A stretch of DNA of 64,000 nucleotides. Source: DATGJX01 sp963830545. Its GTDB lineage: Bacteria > Vulcanimicrobiota > Vulcanimicrobiia > Vulcanimicrobiales > Vulcanimicrobiaceae. Positions 9,269 through 18,413 of the stretch are shown here, piece by piece (position 1 is the first letter of the stretch; each line of letters starts with the position of its first letter). The stretch spans positions 2,728,001 to 2,792,000 of the forward strand of contig CAWHMK010000001.1 of NCBI GenBank assembly GCA_963830545.1, given 5' to 3'. The position numbers and the translations under genes are program-made. Under the pieces are notes generated by a model. The model saw nothing but the letters and a program-made list of their open reading frames with translations, made no database searches and was not told where the DNA came from.

Positions 9269-10434
9269 CTAGGCTTTCGCCGGTTCCTCCACCCACGAGC
9301 GGTAGTACGCTTCGTCTTCCACTTTCAGCGCCTGCTCGGCGAGCTGCAGCGGTTTGAACGTGTCCACCATCACGGCGATTTCGTCAGTGGAGGTCTTTCC
9401 CAGCTCGCCTCCACGGCGCCGGGCTGCGGCCCGTGCGGAGCGCCGCCCGCGTGAAGCGTGATCGAGCCTTCCTCGACGCCGCGCCGGCTCATGAAGTTCC
9501 CGCTCACGTAGTAGAGCACTTCGTCGCAGTCGACGCTCGAGTGATTGTACGGAACCGGTATCGCAAGCGGATGATAATCGAACAGCCTGGGAACGAACGC
9601 GCAGAATGCCGCGCCGGGCGCCTCGAACGTTGCGTGCGCGGGCGGCGGCTGATGCAACTTCCCCGTGATAGGCGCGAACTCTTCGAGATTGAATGCGTAC
9701 GGATAGCAGTACCCATCCCATCCAACGACCCCGCACGGATGGTTTTGCACGATGTAGACGGCGTTGCGCCCGTTGTTCGTTACGCGGATTTCGAATTCGC
9801 CTCGTTCGTCGATCGGCGCGCGCAGCAGCGGCACGCGGAAATCGCGCTCGTAATACGGCGCTTGTTCCTCGAGCTGACCAAATTCATTGCGGTACTTGCG
9901 CGGAATGCGGATCATACCCGTGCTCTCGTGCACCAGCATGCGCGTGGGAGACCCCGGAAGGACGCGGTACGTTGTGCCTGTCGGAATCACGATGTAATCG
10001 TGTGCCCGGTACGCAAGATCGCCGAATTGCGTCTGCAGCGTGCCTTCTCCGCGGTGAATGAAGAGTAGTTCGTCTCCGCCGGCATTGCGATAAAACGTTT
10101 CCATCGGCTTTGCCGCATCCGCAATCGAGATCAGCAAATCCGCGTTGCCCAGGAGCGGCGTGCGCGATTCGATCGCGTCCCCCGTCGTGGTTATCTTGGC
10201 CGTCTTCAGATGCCGGTTGCGCAGCGGATCGTTCGGCTCCAGACGAATCGCCGCGCGTTTCCAGGGTCGAACTTCCAGTGTCGCCGTCGGCGGACGAAGA
10301 TGATAGAGCAGGGAGTAGATGCTCTCGAAACCTTTGGTCGAGAAGAGTTCCTCGGCGTATAATCCGCCGTCCGGTTTGCGGAATTGAATGTGGCGCTTGT
10401 GCGGCAGCTCTCCGGCTCGAACGTACGACGGCAT
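9269..10434 (-). CDS. hmgA: homogentisate 1,2-dioxygenase, interrupted near the C-terminus by one frameshift
   Basis: HmgA opens the ring of homogentisate to maleylacetoacetate. The cupin protein reads normally from ATG 10434 (MPSYVRAGELPHKRH) through the iron ligands in RLFDYHPLAIPVPYNH, the following VDCDEVLYY and ITLHAGGAPHGPQPG. Near 9410 one base is missing; the remaining tail, beginning ELGKTSTDEIAVMVDTFKPL, continues in another frame to the stop at 9269. The two parts together give about 388 residues, the family's usual length. It converges with the fahA operon and is preceded on its own strand by a CDGSH protein gene one base away. Confidence 0.88.
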
Positions 10435-10435
10435 C

Positions 10436-10654
10436 TTACTCTCCAAGCGGCGGCGCGGCGCGTTCGACGGCGGCGAATCCGTTGTTACGGTGGCTTCCGT
10501 CGCAGAACGGTTTTGTTTGCGAACCGCCGCACCGGCACAGCGCGATGTTCGCACCCGTAATCGTGTACGGGTTACCGTCGCAATCGGTGAGCGTCACCGT
10601 TCCGGTGATCAAGTACGGTCCGCTTTCCCGGACTTTAATTCTGACCTCGTCCAC
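10436..10654 (-). CDS. CDGSH-type iron-sulfur domain protein
   Basis: A 72-residue protein with the CDGSH signature: CRCGGSQTKPFCDGSH near residues 40-55, whose three cysteines and one histidine bind a 2Fe-2S cluster in this family (mitoNEET-like, bacterial single-motif form). The N-terminal half (KVRESGPYLITGTVTL) is the usual short beta region. A GTG start is used. It lies one base upstream of hmgA on the same strand, so the two are probably co-expressed; such proteins may serve redox or iron-sulfur handling, but no specific partner can be named. Confidence 0.85.
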   Translation of the reverse strand: MDEVRIKVRESGPYLITGTVTLTDCDGNPYTITGANIALCRCGGSQTKPFCDGSHRNNGFAAVERAAPPLGE

Positions 10655-10710
10655 GCGTACTCGTTTCGGGCTTGTCCCTTCCGGCCCTTGATGCGGGGCC
10701 GCATGCGGGT

Positions 10711-11181
10711 TTAGCGTCCGAAGAGACCGGTGAGCGTCGCGCGGGCGAGGATGTGGCCCGCGATCGCGGCTTCGAGCTGCGGACCCGTCAGGTGCGAGGC
10801 CGAGATCGTCTCGTCGAGCGCGTACAGCGTGAAGTTGTAATGATGCGGTTTGCCCGGCGGCGGACAGGGGCCCGCGTAGCCGGCGGAGTCATTCGACGTC
10901 GTTCCGAGTTCGCTGCCGGCAATTGCGGCCTGCGCGCGCAGCTCGCGCGTCGACGGCGGCAGGTCGTAAACGATCCAGTGATAGAAGCCGCCGGGAGCCG
11001 GCGCATCCGGATCGTGAACGACGAGCGCGAGGCTGCGAATGCCTTGCGGCGCACCGCTCCAATGAAGTTCTGGCGAAATATTTTCACCGCCGCAACGCGT
11101 CGCCACGGTGCTCATCGGCATGGTAGCGTTGGGTTTGAACGTCGCGGATGCGAGCGCGAACGTCACTGCGGCGACGATCAT
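10711..11181 (-). CDS. YbhB/YbcL family Raf-kinase-inhibitor-like (PEBP) protein
   Basis: A 156-residue protein of the phosphatidylethanolamine-binding-protein family. Seen in the translation are FKPNATMPMSTVATRCGG, ISPELHWSGAPQGIRSLALV, the ligand-site motif VVHDPDAPAPGGFYHWIVYD, then GYAGPCPPPGKPHHYNFTLYALD. The N-terminus (MIVAAVTFALASA) may be a short signal peptide, suggesting a periplasmic location. The ATG overlaps the stop of the upstream M3 peptidase gene as ATGA, so translation is probably coupled. Bacterial members have no firmly established function. Confidence 0.9.
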   Translation of the reverse strand: MIVAAVTFALASATFKPNATMPMSTVATRCGGENISPELHWSGAPQGIRSLALVVHDPDAPAPGGFYHWIVYDLPPSTRELRAQAAIAGSELGTTSNDSAGYAGPCPPPGKPHHYNFTLYALDETISASHLTGPQLEAAIAGHILARATLTGLFGR

Positions 11182-13250
11182 GGCGCGGTGCTCGCCGCCG
11201 GCGCCGGATTGGACTCGAATTCTTGATAGAACGCGTTCGGGCTCATCGGCCGTCCGAGGAAGTGCTGCACTTCGACGTCCGGGTCGTACGTGCGCGCCGG
11301 CTGTAGGATGTCTTCGCGATAGCGCATGCCCACCTGGGGATTCTCGAGTCCGCCCTGCTGGAATGCCGTAAAGAGATCCTGTGCGTACACCTTCGACCAG
11401 AGATATCCGTAATAGCCGGCGTCGTAACCGCCCATCAAGTGGCCGAACGATGCTTGCGGTCGAATGCCTGCGACGGGCGGAAGCGGCGTCAGCTGCCGCT
11501 CGAGTTTGTCCCACACGGCCGTCGTGTCGACGTGCGGTCCGCTCGAATGATACGTCATATCCGCTTCCGCGTAAAAAATCTGCCCGGTGTAATCGTATCC
11601 ATCGTCGACGTAGCGCGAACGCACGAGTGCGTTGACGAGATCGTCCGGCAACGGTTGACCGGTCTTCCACTCCGAACTGATCTGTTTGAGAATCGAAGGC
11701 TGCCACACGAAGTTTTCGAGCATCTGCGAGGGCGCCTCGACGAAATCGGTGACGAAGCCGTTGGACAGCGTTTCGTACGGCGCGGTCGCGAGCAGCGCCG
11801 CCATGTTGTGTCCGAATTCGTGGAAGAACGTGACGACGTCGTCATGGCTAAGCAATGCAGGGCGTCCCGGAGCGGGCTTGGGCCAGTTGCCGACTATAGC
11901 CGCAATCGGCGCGCGGTACCTGCCGTCCGCATCGCGCCGCACGGGTAAAATCGGAAAGTTCGCAAAGTGCTCGAACTTGCCCGCGCGCGGAAAGAGATCG
12001 AAGTACGTGCTGCCGATGAACCGTCCCGTCCGCGAATCGCTGACGGCGTATTCTATGACGTCGGGATTCCACGCTTCCGCCGGAACGACTTGCTTGAAAT
12101 CGACGGCGAGCAGCGTATGGTAGATTCCGAGCACCGCGTCTATCGTGTGCTGCACGGGAAAGTACTGCCGTATCTCGTTTTCGTCGACGGCGTACTGCGT
12201 CTTGCGAAGCTGATTGTCGTAATACGAGAAGTCCCATCGCTGCAGCACGGCGTTCGGATTGCCGGTTTCCTTGATCTTTAGTTGACGCAGCCGCTCGACT
12301 TCGCTCTTTGCCGCCGGCAGGAGCCGCGTGTCGAGCGAGTTGAGGAAGGTCATGACCCGTTCGGGCGATTTCGCCATGCGATCCGAGAGCTGAAACGCCG
12401 CCCAGCTTTGATAGTCGAGAAGGTGCGCCAGCCGGTCGCGAACGGCCAGCGCCGCCTCGAGGAGTTGCGTGTTTTGCGCGGCTTGGCGATTGTTATACGC
12501 AAAATAATATGCGCGCCGGGCCGCTTCGTCGCGCTCGTTTTGATAGAACGTGACGGCAGTGCTCTCGTTCACCGGAACGATGTAGCCTCCGGAGCTCGTT
12601 TTTAGCGTCGCAACGAAATCCGGAGGAAGGGACGATGCCTGTGCCTTTGTTATCGTAATCGTCGATTCGTCGTTGCCGAGATTTTCTTGAAAGCGGTTTT
12701 GTAAATCGGTCAGCTGATTGCTTAGTTTGACGAATTCCAAGCGCCGCGCTTGCGGAAGGCCTGCGCCGCTGCGTTTGAACGCGTCGAGCCACATCGCGGT
12801 GAGTTTGCGCTGGTACACGTCCCGGGCGGTTCCGCTGCGCTGCGCTTGCGCAACAGGCTTGTAGAGCTGCGGGCTTGCCTGCAGATCCGTCAAAAACGCC
12901 GACTCGTCGTTGTTACACTTGAGCGACGCGTCGCGCACCGCTTTCGAATCGGCTACCTCGAAGAGAAACGTCTGCGCGACCGTCTGATCGTTCAGGTCGG
13001 CAGTCAGATTTTCCAGCGGCAACACGACGGAGGTGAACGTCTTGCGTCCCGGATCGCCCACGAGCGTCTTGACGCGAGCCTCTGCGCGGGCGACTGCAGC
13101 GCCGCACGTCGCGCCGATTTGCGCGGGCGTCAGGCTCCACTGCACCTGTGCGGCGCCTGTGCCGGAGGACGTTGGAGCGGCCGAAGCGGCAAGGGGTTGG
13201 ACGACAACGCAGGCAAACGCGACCAGCGTCAGAGCGGCGATTCGATTCAT
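11178..13250 (-). CDS. secreted M3-family zinc metallopeptidase (oligopeptidase-like)
   Basis: A 690-residue protein with an N-terminal signal peptide (MNRIAALTLVAFACVVVQPLAASA). The thimet-oligopeptidase (M3) catalytic motif is present as FFHEFGHNMAAL near residue 475, in which HEFGH supplies two zinc ligands; conserved context includes YFDLFPRAGKFEH, MLENFVWQP and GGYDAGYYGYLWSKVYAQD. M3 enzymes cleave short peptides and are usually cytosolic, so the signal peptide points to a periplasmic or secreted member. The start at 13250 is chosen because it begins the signal peptide; the open frame extends upstream into the SRP RNA region. It is followed by the PEBP gene with a four-base overlap. Confidence 0.88.
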   Translation of the reverse strand: MNRIAALTLVAFACVVVQPLAASAAPTSSGTGAAQVQWSLTPAQIGATCGAAVARAEARVKTLVGDPGRKTFTSVVLPLENLTADLNDQTVAQTFLFEVADSKAVRDASLKCNNDESAFLTDLQASPQLYKPVAQAQRSGTARDVYQRKLTAMWLDAFKRSGAGLPQARRLEFVKLSNQLTDLQNRFQENLGNDESTITITKAQASSLPPDFVATLKTSSGGYIVPVNESTAVTFYQNERDEAARRAYYFAYNNRQAAQNTQLLEAALAVRDRLAHLLDYQSWAAFQLSDRMAKSPERVMTFLNSLDTRLLPAAKSEVERLRQLKIKETGNPNAVLQRWDFSYYDNQLRKTQYAVDENEIRQYFPVQHTIDAVLGIYHTLLAVDFKQVVPAEAWNPDVIEYAVSDSRTGRFIGSTYFDLFPRAGKFEHFANFPILPVRRDADGRYRAPIAAIVGNWPKPAPGRPALLSHDDVVTFFHEFGHNMAALLATAPYETLSNGFVTDFVEAPSQMLENFVWQPSILKQISSEWKTGQPLPDDLVNALVRSRYVDDGYDYTGQIFYAEADMTYHSSGPHVDTTAVWDKLERQLTPLPPVAGIRPQASFGHLMGGYDAGYYGYLWSKVYAQDLFTAFQQGGLENPQVGMRYREDILQPARTYDPDVEVQHFLGRPMSPNAFYQEFESNPAPAASTAP

Positions 13251-13303
13251 GGCGGCTAAACTTTGGCTTAACGAGCCGCCGTTCCCCGTGCCGGAAAAGG
13301 GTG

Positions 13304-13331
13304 TTGCCCTAACGGAAGGCCGTGCTATGAT
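13304..13331 (+). promoter_or_regulatory. sigma-70-type promoter for the SRP RNA
   Basis: TTGCCC at 13304-13309 and TATGAT at 13326-13331 are separated by 16 bases, a good match to -35 and -10 boxes. The expected transcription start, about 7 to 14 bases downstream, coincides with the 5' end of the predicted SRP RNA at 13345. It lies in the divergent region facing the M3 peptidase gene. Confidence 0.7.
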
Positions 13332-13344
13332 GCTTCGAGCCATG

Positions 13345-13450
13345 ACGGGGGCCGGGCTACCCGCGGCGTGAACCTGCAAATCCCGCCAGGTCCGGAAGGA
13401 AGCAACGGTACGTGGGCACTCACGGGTGCCGGGTATAACCTGGTCTCCGT
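13345..13450 (+). ncRNA. ffs: bacterial signal recognition particle RNA, small (4.5S) type
   Basis: The invariant SRP core is present: CCAGGTCCGGAAGGAAGCA, the apical tetraloop plus symmetric loop bound by Ffh, followed by GGGTGCCGGGTATAACCTGG, which resembles the 3' arm of E. coli 4.5S RNA. The 5' arm (13345-13372) can pair with the 3' arm (13423-13450) to give a long hairpin of about 106 nt, the usual small bacterial form without an Alu domain. With Ffh and FtsY it targets nascent membrane proteins. The ends are set by the pairing and could be off by a few bases. Confidence 0.92.
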
Positions 13451-13558
13451 CGTGGTCCGGCGCTTGTCCGCCGGCCAGAGGGGGCGGAATTTCGTTTACG
13501 CGAACCTGACGCGCCGTCGGAAGCGTACACTCCGCAAGGTACTAGCCGCGAGCAGCAT

Positions 13559-14443
13559 ATGATCAAACTCAAAGAGCGGTATTTCATCAAGATCGTCCCG
13601 CAACGCGGCGACGTGGTGCATCGTTTCGAATTGACGCGACGCCACATCCTCACCGCGGCATGCGCGTTTGCAATCGTGCTCGTGGCCTTTCTCGCAGCCG
13701 GCATCATCCAAGTTTGGCGCGCGCACGCGCAGGTCGCGCAGCTGCAATCGCTGGCCAAGGAGCAGCGCTCGCAACTGCAGGCGATGGACGAAAAGGCCGC
13801 CGACATCCGCAAGCAGCTCCAACACGTCCAGCGGCAAAATCAGGAAATTCAGCAGCTCATCGGGGTCGCGCCGAAGACGCAAAAGCTGAGCGAAGTGCGT
13901 CACAATCTGGACGCGCTGGTCGCCGCGACGGCACAAACGGCTGAAGAGTCGAACCGCCTGCGGCGCCTCACCATGCGCGTGCTCAACGTGCGTCACCTGC
14001 AGGAACTGACGCGAGCCCGAGCCCTCGCAGCGATTCCGTCCATCGATCCCGTGAGCGGAGCGCCGATCGTCGGCTGCTACTGCTACCGCTCGTATCCGGA
14101 CAGTGAATTTCATCCCGGCGTCGATCTCGGGGCTGATTACGGTGAGGCCGTTCACGCTGCGGCCGCCGGAACGATCGCTGCTGCCGGCTGGGACGGCGGC
14201 TACGGACAGAAAGTCGACATCGATCACGACAACGGGTACCACACGTGGTACGCGCATCTTTCGAAGATCGAAGTGGCACCGGGGCAGTACGTGCACAAGG
14301 GCGAGGAAATCGGCCTCGTCGGATCCAGCGGCTACTCCACCGGTCCGCATCTTCATTATCAAGTGATGCTCAACGGCTCGCCCGTCGATCCGACCCCATA
14401 TCTCGGGGGCGTGCCCGCAAAAGTATTGGCCAGTCTTCCATAG
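13559..14443 (+). CDS. M23-family (LytM) peptidase with membrane anchor and coiled coil
   Basis: A 294-residue envelope protein. A short cytoplasmic N-terminus precedes one transmembrane segment (residues about 36-56, ACAFAIVLVAFLAAGIIQVW), then a coiled coil rich in Gln/Glu (about 58-105), then a C-terminal LytM domain. The zinc site is visible as FHPGVDLGADYG (about 183) and GPHLHYQVML (about 262), with YHTWYAHLSK between them. M23 enzymes cut peptidoglycan cross-bridges or act as amidase activators in cell division. All zinc-ligand motifs are kept, so it may be catalytically active. The ATG at 13559 is the only start giving the anchor. Confidence 0.88.
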   Translation: MIKLKERYFIKIVPQRGDVVHRFELTRRHILTAACAFAIVLVAFLAAGIIQVWRAHAQVAQLQSLAKEQRSQLQAMDEKAADIRKQLQHVQRQNQEIQQLIGVAPKTQKLSEVRHNLDALVAATAQTAEESNRLRRLTMRVLNVRHLQELTRARALAAIPSIDPVSGAPIVGCYCYRSYPDSEFHPGVDLGADYGEAVHAAAAGTIAAAGWDGGYGQKVDIDHDNGYHTWYAHLSKIEVAPGQYVHKGEEIGLVGSSGYSTGPHLHYQVMLNGSPVDPTPYLGGVPAKVLASLP

Positions 14444-14457
14444 AAACGCGGGCGGTT

Positions 14458-14739
14458 ATGAGCCCTGCCCTTTGCCAAGCCCTGTCTGCACTCGATAAAG
14501 TGATCTGGCTGTACACGATCATCATGTTCGTCTACGCGGTGCTCTCGTGGGTCCCCGACTGGCGAGGCAGCTGGAGCCGGTATTTGGATATGCTCGTCGA
14601 GCCGGTCCTGATACCGATACGGCGGCTCGTGCCGCCGGCCGGCGGCATCGACTGGTCGTTCATGATCGTGCTCGTGATCTTGTGGGTGATCCGCGCCGAA
14701 CTGATCGCACCGGCAATCGGTCGCTGCCTGTTTTTCTGA
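14458..14739 (+). CDS. yggT: YggT family membrane protein
   Basis: A 93-residue protein with two transmembrane helices (around residues 15-32 and 65-85) separated by the family motif region RYLDMLVEPVLIPIRRLVPP. YggT/Ycf19 proteins are small membrane proteins linked to cell envelope or division functions of unclear mechanism. It lies 14 bases after the M23 peptidase gene, and its stop overlaps the lepA start (TGATG), suggesting one operon. Confidence 0.85.
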   Translation: MSPALCQALSALDKVIWLYTIIMFVYAVLSWVPDWRGSWSRYLDMLVEPVLIPIRRLVPPAGGIDWSFMIVLVILWVIRAELIAPAIGRCLFF

Positions 14740-16550
14740 TGCCCCACCGAACCGAAGTTGCTGCGCACGTTCGCAACTTCTGTATCATCGCGCACATCGA
14801 CCACGGCAAGACGACCCTGTCGGATCGTCTTCTCGAAGTCACGCGCACCATCGAGGCGCGCGACATGGAAGAGCAGGCGCTGGACGCGATGGACTTGGAG
14901 CGCGAGCGCGGCATCACGATCCGCATGCACCCCGTCACGCTGAACTATCGCGCCAAAGACGGTCAGTTATATCAGCTGAATTTGATCGACACGCCGGGCC
15001 ACGTCGATTTCTCGTACGAGGTCTCACGTTCGCTCGCGGCTTGCGAGGGCGCGATTTTGATCATCGACGCCGCGCAAGGCATCGAGGCGCAGACGCTTGC
15101 GAATTATCATCTCGCGCTCGAGCACGATTTAACGATTATCCCGGTCATCAACAAGATCGATCTTCCGGCCGCCGATCCGGAGCGTGTGATGGGCGAGGTC
15201 GAGGAACTGCTCATCATGGAGAAGAGCGAGTGCATTCTGGCCAGCGCCAAACAGGGAACCGGCATCGAAACAATACTCGAAGCGATCGTGCAGCGCATTC
15301 CGGCTCCCAAGGGGCATAACGATCATCTCCGGGCACTCGTGTTCAACGCGCAGTTCGATCCGTATCGGGGCGTCGTGAGCTACGTGCGCGTCGTCGACGG
15401 CGAACTGCGGCAGGGTACGCGGTTCATGTCGATGGCGCACGAGCGCGTCTTCGAATGTACGGAAGTGGGCCTCTTCACCCCGCAAATGCGGCCGGTCGAG
15501 AAGCTGGAATTCGGCGGCGTCGGCTACGTCATCGCGAACATCAAGTCCCTGGGCGACATCGACGTCGGCGATACGATTACACAGGCGAGCAATCCGGCGC
15601 ACGTGCCGCTGCCCGGCTATCGCAAAGCGGTGCCGATGGTGTACTGCGGCCTGTATCCGAATGAAGGCGTGGAATATTCGGATCTACGCGACGCGCTGGA
15701 GAAATTGAAACTGAACGACGCAGCCTTCACCTATGAGCCCGAGACTTCGGTGGCGCTCGGATTCGGATTCCGCTGCGGTTTTTTGGGCCTGCTCCACATG
15801 GAAATCGTTCAGGAGCGATTGGAACGCAACTACGCGCTGGACCTCATCGCGACCTCACCGTCCGTCGTATTTCGAGTCACGATGAGCGACGGCGCCGTCG
15901 AAATGATCGACAATCCGAGCAAACTTCCCGTGATGAACCTCATCCGCATGATGGAAGAGCCCTACGTCAGGGCGACGATCATCACGCCGCCGGATTACGT
16001 CGGCGCGATCATGGAGATCACGCAAGCGCGGCGCGGCGCGCTCGGCAACATGGAGTACTTGCACGACGGCCGCGTCATCCTGACGTACGAGATGCCGCTC
16101 ATCGAGGTAATCATCGACTATTTCGATCAACTCAAGTCGAGGACGAAAGGCTACGCATCGCTCGACTACGAGATGATCGGTTACCGCGAAGGCGATCTGG
16201 TCAAACTCGAGATACTGCTCAACGGCGAAGAGGTCGACGCCCTCTCGTTCATCGTGGCGCGCGAACGCGCGCCTTCACGCGGACGCGCTCTCGCGGAGAA
16301 ACTCAAAGAGCTGATTCCCCGGCAGATGTTCGAGGTGCCGATTCAAGCGTCCATCGGCGGAAAGATCGTCGCGCGCGAGACCGTCAGCGCGATGCGCAAG
16401 AACGTCCTCGCGAAATGCTACGGCGGCGACATCACCCGAAAACGGAAACTGCTAGAGAAGCAGAAGGTTGGTAAGGAGCGCATGAAGCGCGTCGGTAGGG
16501 TGGACTTGCCGCAAGAGGCGTTCATGGCCGTGCTCCGTTTGGAAGACTAG
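14739..16550 (+). CDS. lepA: elongation factor 4 (back-translocating GTPase LepA)
   Basis: A 603-residue translational GTPase. The G domain shows G1 AHIDHGKTTLSDRLLE, G3 DTPGHVDFSYEVSRSL and G4 NKIDLPAADPERV; later landmarks are LGFGFRCGFLGLLHMEI and the C-terminal FEVPIQASIGGKIVARETV, then LAKCYGGDITRKRKLLEKQK, diagnostic of LepA/EF4. It acts on stalled or mis-translocated ribosomes. The ATG at 14739 shares bases with the yggT stop. Length is exactly normal and the frame is intact. rdgB follows two bases later. Confidence 0.97.
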   Translation: MPHRTEVAAHVRNFCIIAHIDHGKTTLSDRLLEVTRTIEARDMEEQALDAMDLERERGITIRMHPVTLNYRAKDGQLYQLNLIDTPGHVDFSYEVSRSLAACEGAILIIDAAQGIEAQTLANYHLALEHDLTIIPVINKIDLPAADPERVMGEVEELLIMEKSECILASAKQGTGIETILEAIVQRIPAPKGHNDHLRALVFNAQFDPYRGVVSYVRVVDGELRQGTRFMSMAHERVFECTEVGLFTPQMRPVEKLEFGGVGYVIANIKSLGDIDVGDTITQASNPAHVPLPGYRKAVPMVYCGLYPNEGVEYSDLRDALEKLKLNDAAFTYEPETSVALGFGFRCGFLGLLHMEIVQERLERNYALDLIATSPSVVFRVTMSDGAVEMIDNPSKLPVMNLIRMMEEPYVRATIITPPDYVGAIMEITQARRGALGNMEYLHDGRVILTYEMPLIEVIIDYFDQLKSRTKGYASLDYEMIGYREGDLVKLEILLNGEEVDALSFIVARERAPSRGRALAEKLKELIPRQMFEVPIQASIGGKIVARETVSAMRKNVLAKCYGGDITRKRKLLEKQKVGKERMKRVGRVDLPQEAFMAVLRLED

Positions 16551-16552
16551 GC

Positions 16553-17164
16553 ATGGCGCTCAAGGCGTACGTAGCCACGAAAAACGCCGGCAAACTCGGC
16601 GAGATGAAAAACATCTTCGCGAACAGCGAGTTAGAACTCGACACCTATCCGCTGTACGCGGAGGCGCCTGAGAATGAGGACAACTACGCCGGCAACGCCG
16701 AGTCGAAAGCGCGATCGCTGAACCGGCAACTGCGTGAAGCGCGCGTTCAAGGGGCCGTGCTCGCCGACGATTCCGGAATCGAGGTAGCCGCACTCGGCGG
16801 CAGGCCGGGGGTGCTTTCTGCGCGGTTTGCAGGCAAGGAAGCGACGTGGCCCGTTCGGCGCGAGAGACTCTTGGAAGAACTTACGAACGTCCCGCCGGAC
16901 GCGCGCTCGGCGAAGTTCTGCTGCGCCATGATGCTCATTCTGGAAAGCGGCGAGGAGTTTTCCGGATACGGCGAAGTCGAGGGCGTCGTAACCGGTGAAG
17001 AGCGCGGGCGTTTCGGATTCGGCTACGATCCCATTTTCTTCTATCCGCCCGCGAACGCGACGTTTGCGGAAATGGAAGAACAAGAAAAGAACCGTATCAG
17101 CCATCGGCGGCGCGCCGCCCAAGAGCTGCTCGACGCATATCGCGAATGGCTGCGCAAGCGATAA
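16553..17164 (+). CDS. rdgB: XTP/dITP diphosphatase (non-canonical purine NTP pyrophosphatase)
   Basis: A 203-residue HAM1/RdgB protein that removes ITP, dITP and XTP from nucleotide pools. Conserved motifs are VATKNAGKLGEMKNIF (phosphate binding, residues 7-22), AGNAESKA, VLADDSGIEVAALGGRPGV (catalytic acid region, about 68), and GFGYDPIFFYP with NRISHRRRA near the end. It starts two bases after lepA and overlaps the following acetyltransferase gene by 19 bases. Confidence 0.95.
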   Translation: MALKAYVATKNAGKLGEMKNIFANSELELDTYPLYAEAPENEDNYAGNAESKARSLNRQLREARVQGAVLADDSGIEVAALGGRPGVLSARFAGKEATWPVRRERLLEELTNVPPDARSAKFCCAMMLILESGEEFSGYGEVEGVVTGEERGRFGFGYDPIFFYPPANATFAEMEEQEKNRISHRRRAAQELLDAYREWLRKR

Positions 17165-18006
17165 TCGTTCCGGCGAGCATCGACGACGTCGCCTATTTCG
17201 CGCGGCGGCGCTGGCCCGACGAGCACAGCCGCAAGTTGTACGTCGATCTCGCGCATGTTGCGCCGAACGGAGCGTTCGTCGCGAAGGACGAAGGCACGCC
17301 CATCGGGATTGCGATCCCGCACGCGCTCGAAGACGAGTGGTTCTTGAGCGAGATCTACGTCGAGCCGTCGTTTCAAATGCGCGGCATCGGCTGGCAACTC
17401 CTCACCGAAGCCGCGAAGGATGCAGGCGACGTGACGCGCGGCGGTCTGCTCGAGCCAAACGAACTGGGCGGCATCGCCTTCTTTCTGCGGCGAGGCGTTG
17501 GATTGCAAACGCCGGTCGCCCAAGTGGCCGGTCCGATACCGCACGAAAACGAACTCGGCCGAATGGCCGCCGGCGAATACCGTTTCCGCACCGAAGCGCT
17601 CGACCCGGTTGCACACCGCGGCGCGCTGGCGCAGCTCGATCGCGAAGTGCGCGGGACGCCGCGCCCGCTCGATCATCTCTATTTTTCGGAGCAAGGCCGC
17701 GGCTTCATATTCGCCCGCGACGAAGAGATTACGGGGTACGCGTACGTTTGGCCGAGCGGACGCGTCGGTCCGATGGTCGTTGCATCGCCCGGATACGCGG
17801 TGCAGTTCTTGGCGTTCTCGCTTGCGACGCTGCGACAGACATTCGGCGCGTCGTGGTGCACGATGCTCGTACCGGGAACCAACGTGCGCGTGATGCGCGC
17901 TGCAATGAAGGCCGGTTTGACGATCGAGTCCATCCGGTTGTTCGCAAACGACGGTGCGATGCTCGATTTATCGCGATACGTCGGCTTTCATCAATTGCTA
18001 TTCTGA
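17146..18006 (+). CDS. GNAT-family N-acetyltransferase
   Basis: A 286-residue protein whose N-terminal half is a GNAT domain. The acetyl-CoA loop appears as VEPSFQMRGIGWQLLTEAA (about residue 73), the Q/RxxGxG/A motif, followed by LEPNELGGIAFFLRRGV. A second, divergent GNAT-like half is possible (TGYAYVWPSGRVGPMVV, then MLVPGTNVRVMRAAMKAGL). The substrate is not predictable. The ATG at 17146 overlaps the end of rdgB and the gene closes the lepA run just before the tRNA cluster. Confidence 0.8.
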   Translation: MAAQAIIVPASIDDVAYFARRRWPDEHSRKLYVDLAHVAPNGAFVAKDEGTPIGIAIPHALEDEWFLSEIYVEPSFQMRGIGWQLLTEAAKDAGDVTRGGLLEPNELGGIAFFLRRGVGLQTPVAQVAGPIPHENELGRMAAGEYRFRTEALDPVAHRGALAQLDREVRGTPRPLDHLYFSEQGRGFIFARDEEITGYAYVWPSGRVGPMVVASPGYAVQFLAFSLATLRQTFGASWCTMLVPGTNVRVMRAAMKAGLTIESIRLFANDGAMLDLSRYVGFHQLLF

Positions 18007-18052
18007 GTCGAAGGAAAACCGCTGGGCGGCTGAAATGGTTCAGTGGCATTTT

Positions 18053-18125
18053 CGGGACGTAGTCAGCTTGGTAGAGCGCTTCGTTTGGGACGAAGAAGTC
18101 GCTGGTTCGAATCCAGTCGTCCCGA
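18053..18125 (+). tRNA. tRNA-Pro(TGG)
   Basis: A full cloverleaf can be drawn: acceptor CGGGACG/CGTCCCG, T arm GCTGG-TTCGAAT-CCAGT, anticodon stem CTTCG/CGAAG with loop TTTGGGA, giving anticodon TGG. The CCA end is not encoded. It is the first of a close group of three tRNAs after the GNAT gene. Confidence 0.95.
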
Positions 18126-18202
18126 TGTTTGCGCCAGGGCCCCTTGTGCCGCTGTGGTATCCTATGCGGGTGCGGCGGCGCCGGAGGCCGAGGCGCGGGC
18201 AA

Positions 18203-18275
<73 letters not shown>

Positions 18276-18285
18276 CCAAGACCGT

Positions 18286-18362
18286 GGTGGCTGTAGACTC
18301 AGTCTGGTTAGAGCGTTCGACTGTGACTCGAAAGGTCGGGGGTTCGAGCCCCCTCAGCCACC
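18286..18362 (+). tRNA. tRNA-His(GTG)
   Basis: Acceptor GTGGCTG/CAGCCAC with the extra 5' G(-1) opposite C73 expected for histidine tRNA, T arm GGGGG-TTCGAGC-CCCCT, anticodon stem TTCGA/TCGAA with loop CTGTGAC, anticodon GTG. It begins ten bases after tRNA-Arg, so the two are probably one transcript. Confidence 0.95.
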
Positions 18363-18413
18363 CATTCCCACTTCGGGCCCGCTTGCTTAACTGAAGCTTT
18401 CCAAGCTGCCGGC

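Noticed and set aside
13251..13379. Longer N-terminus for the M3 peptidase gene
   Set aside because: It would extend across the SRP promoter and into the SRP RNA and would bury the signal peptide; ATG at 13250 starts the signal directly.
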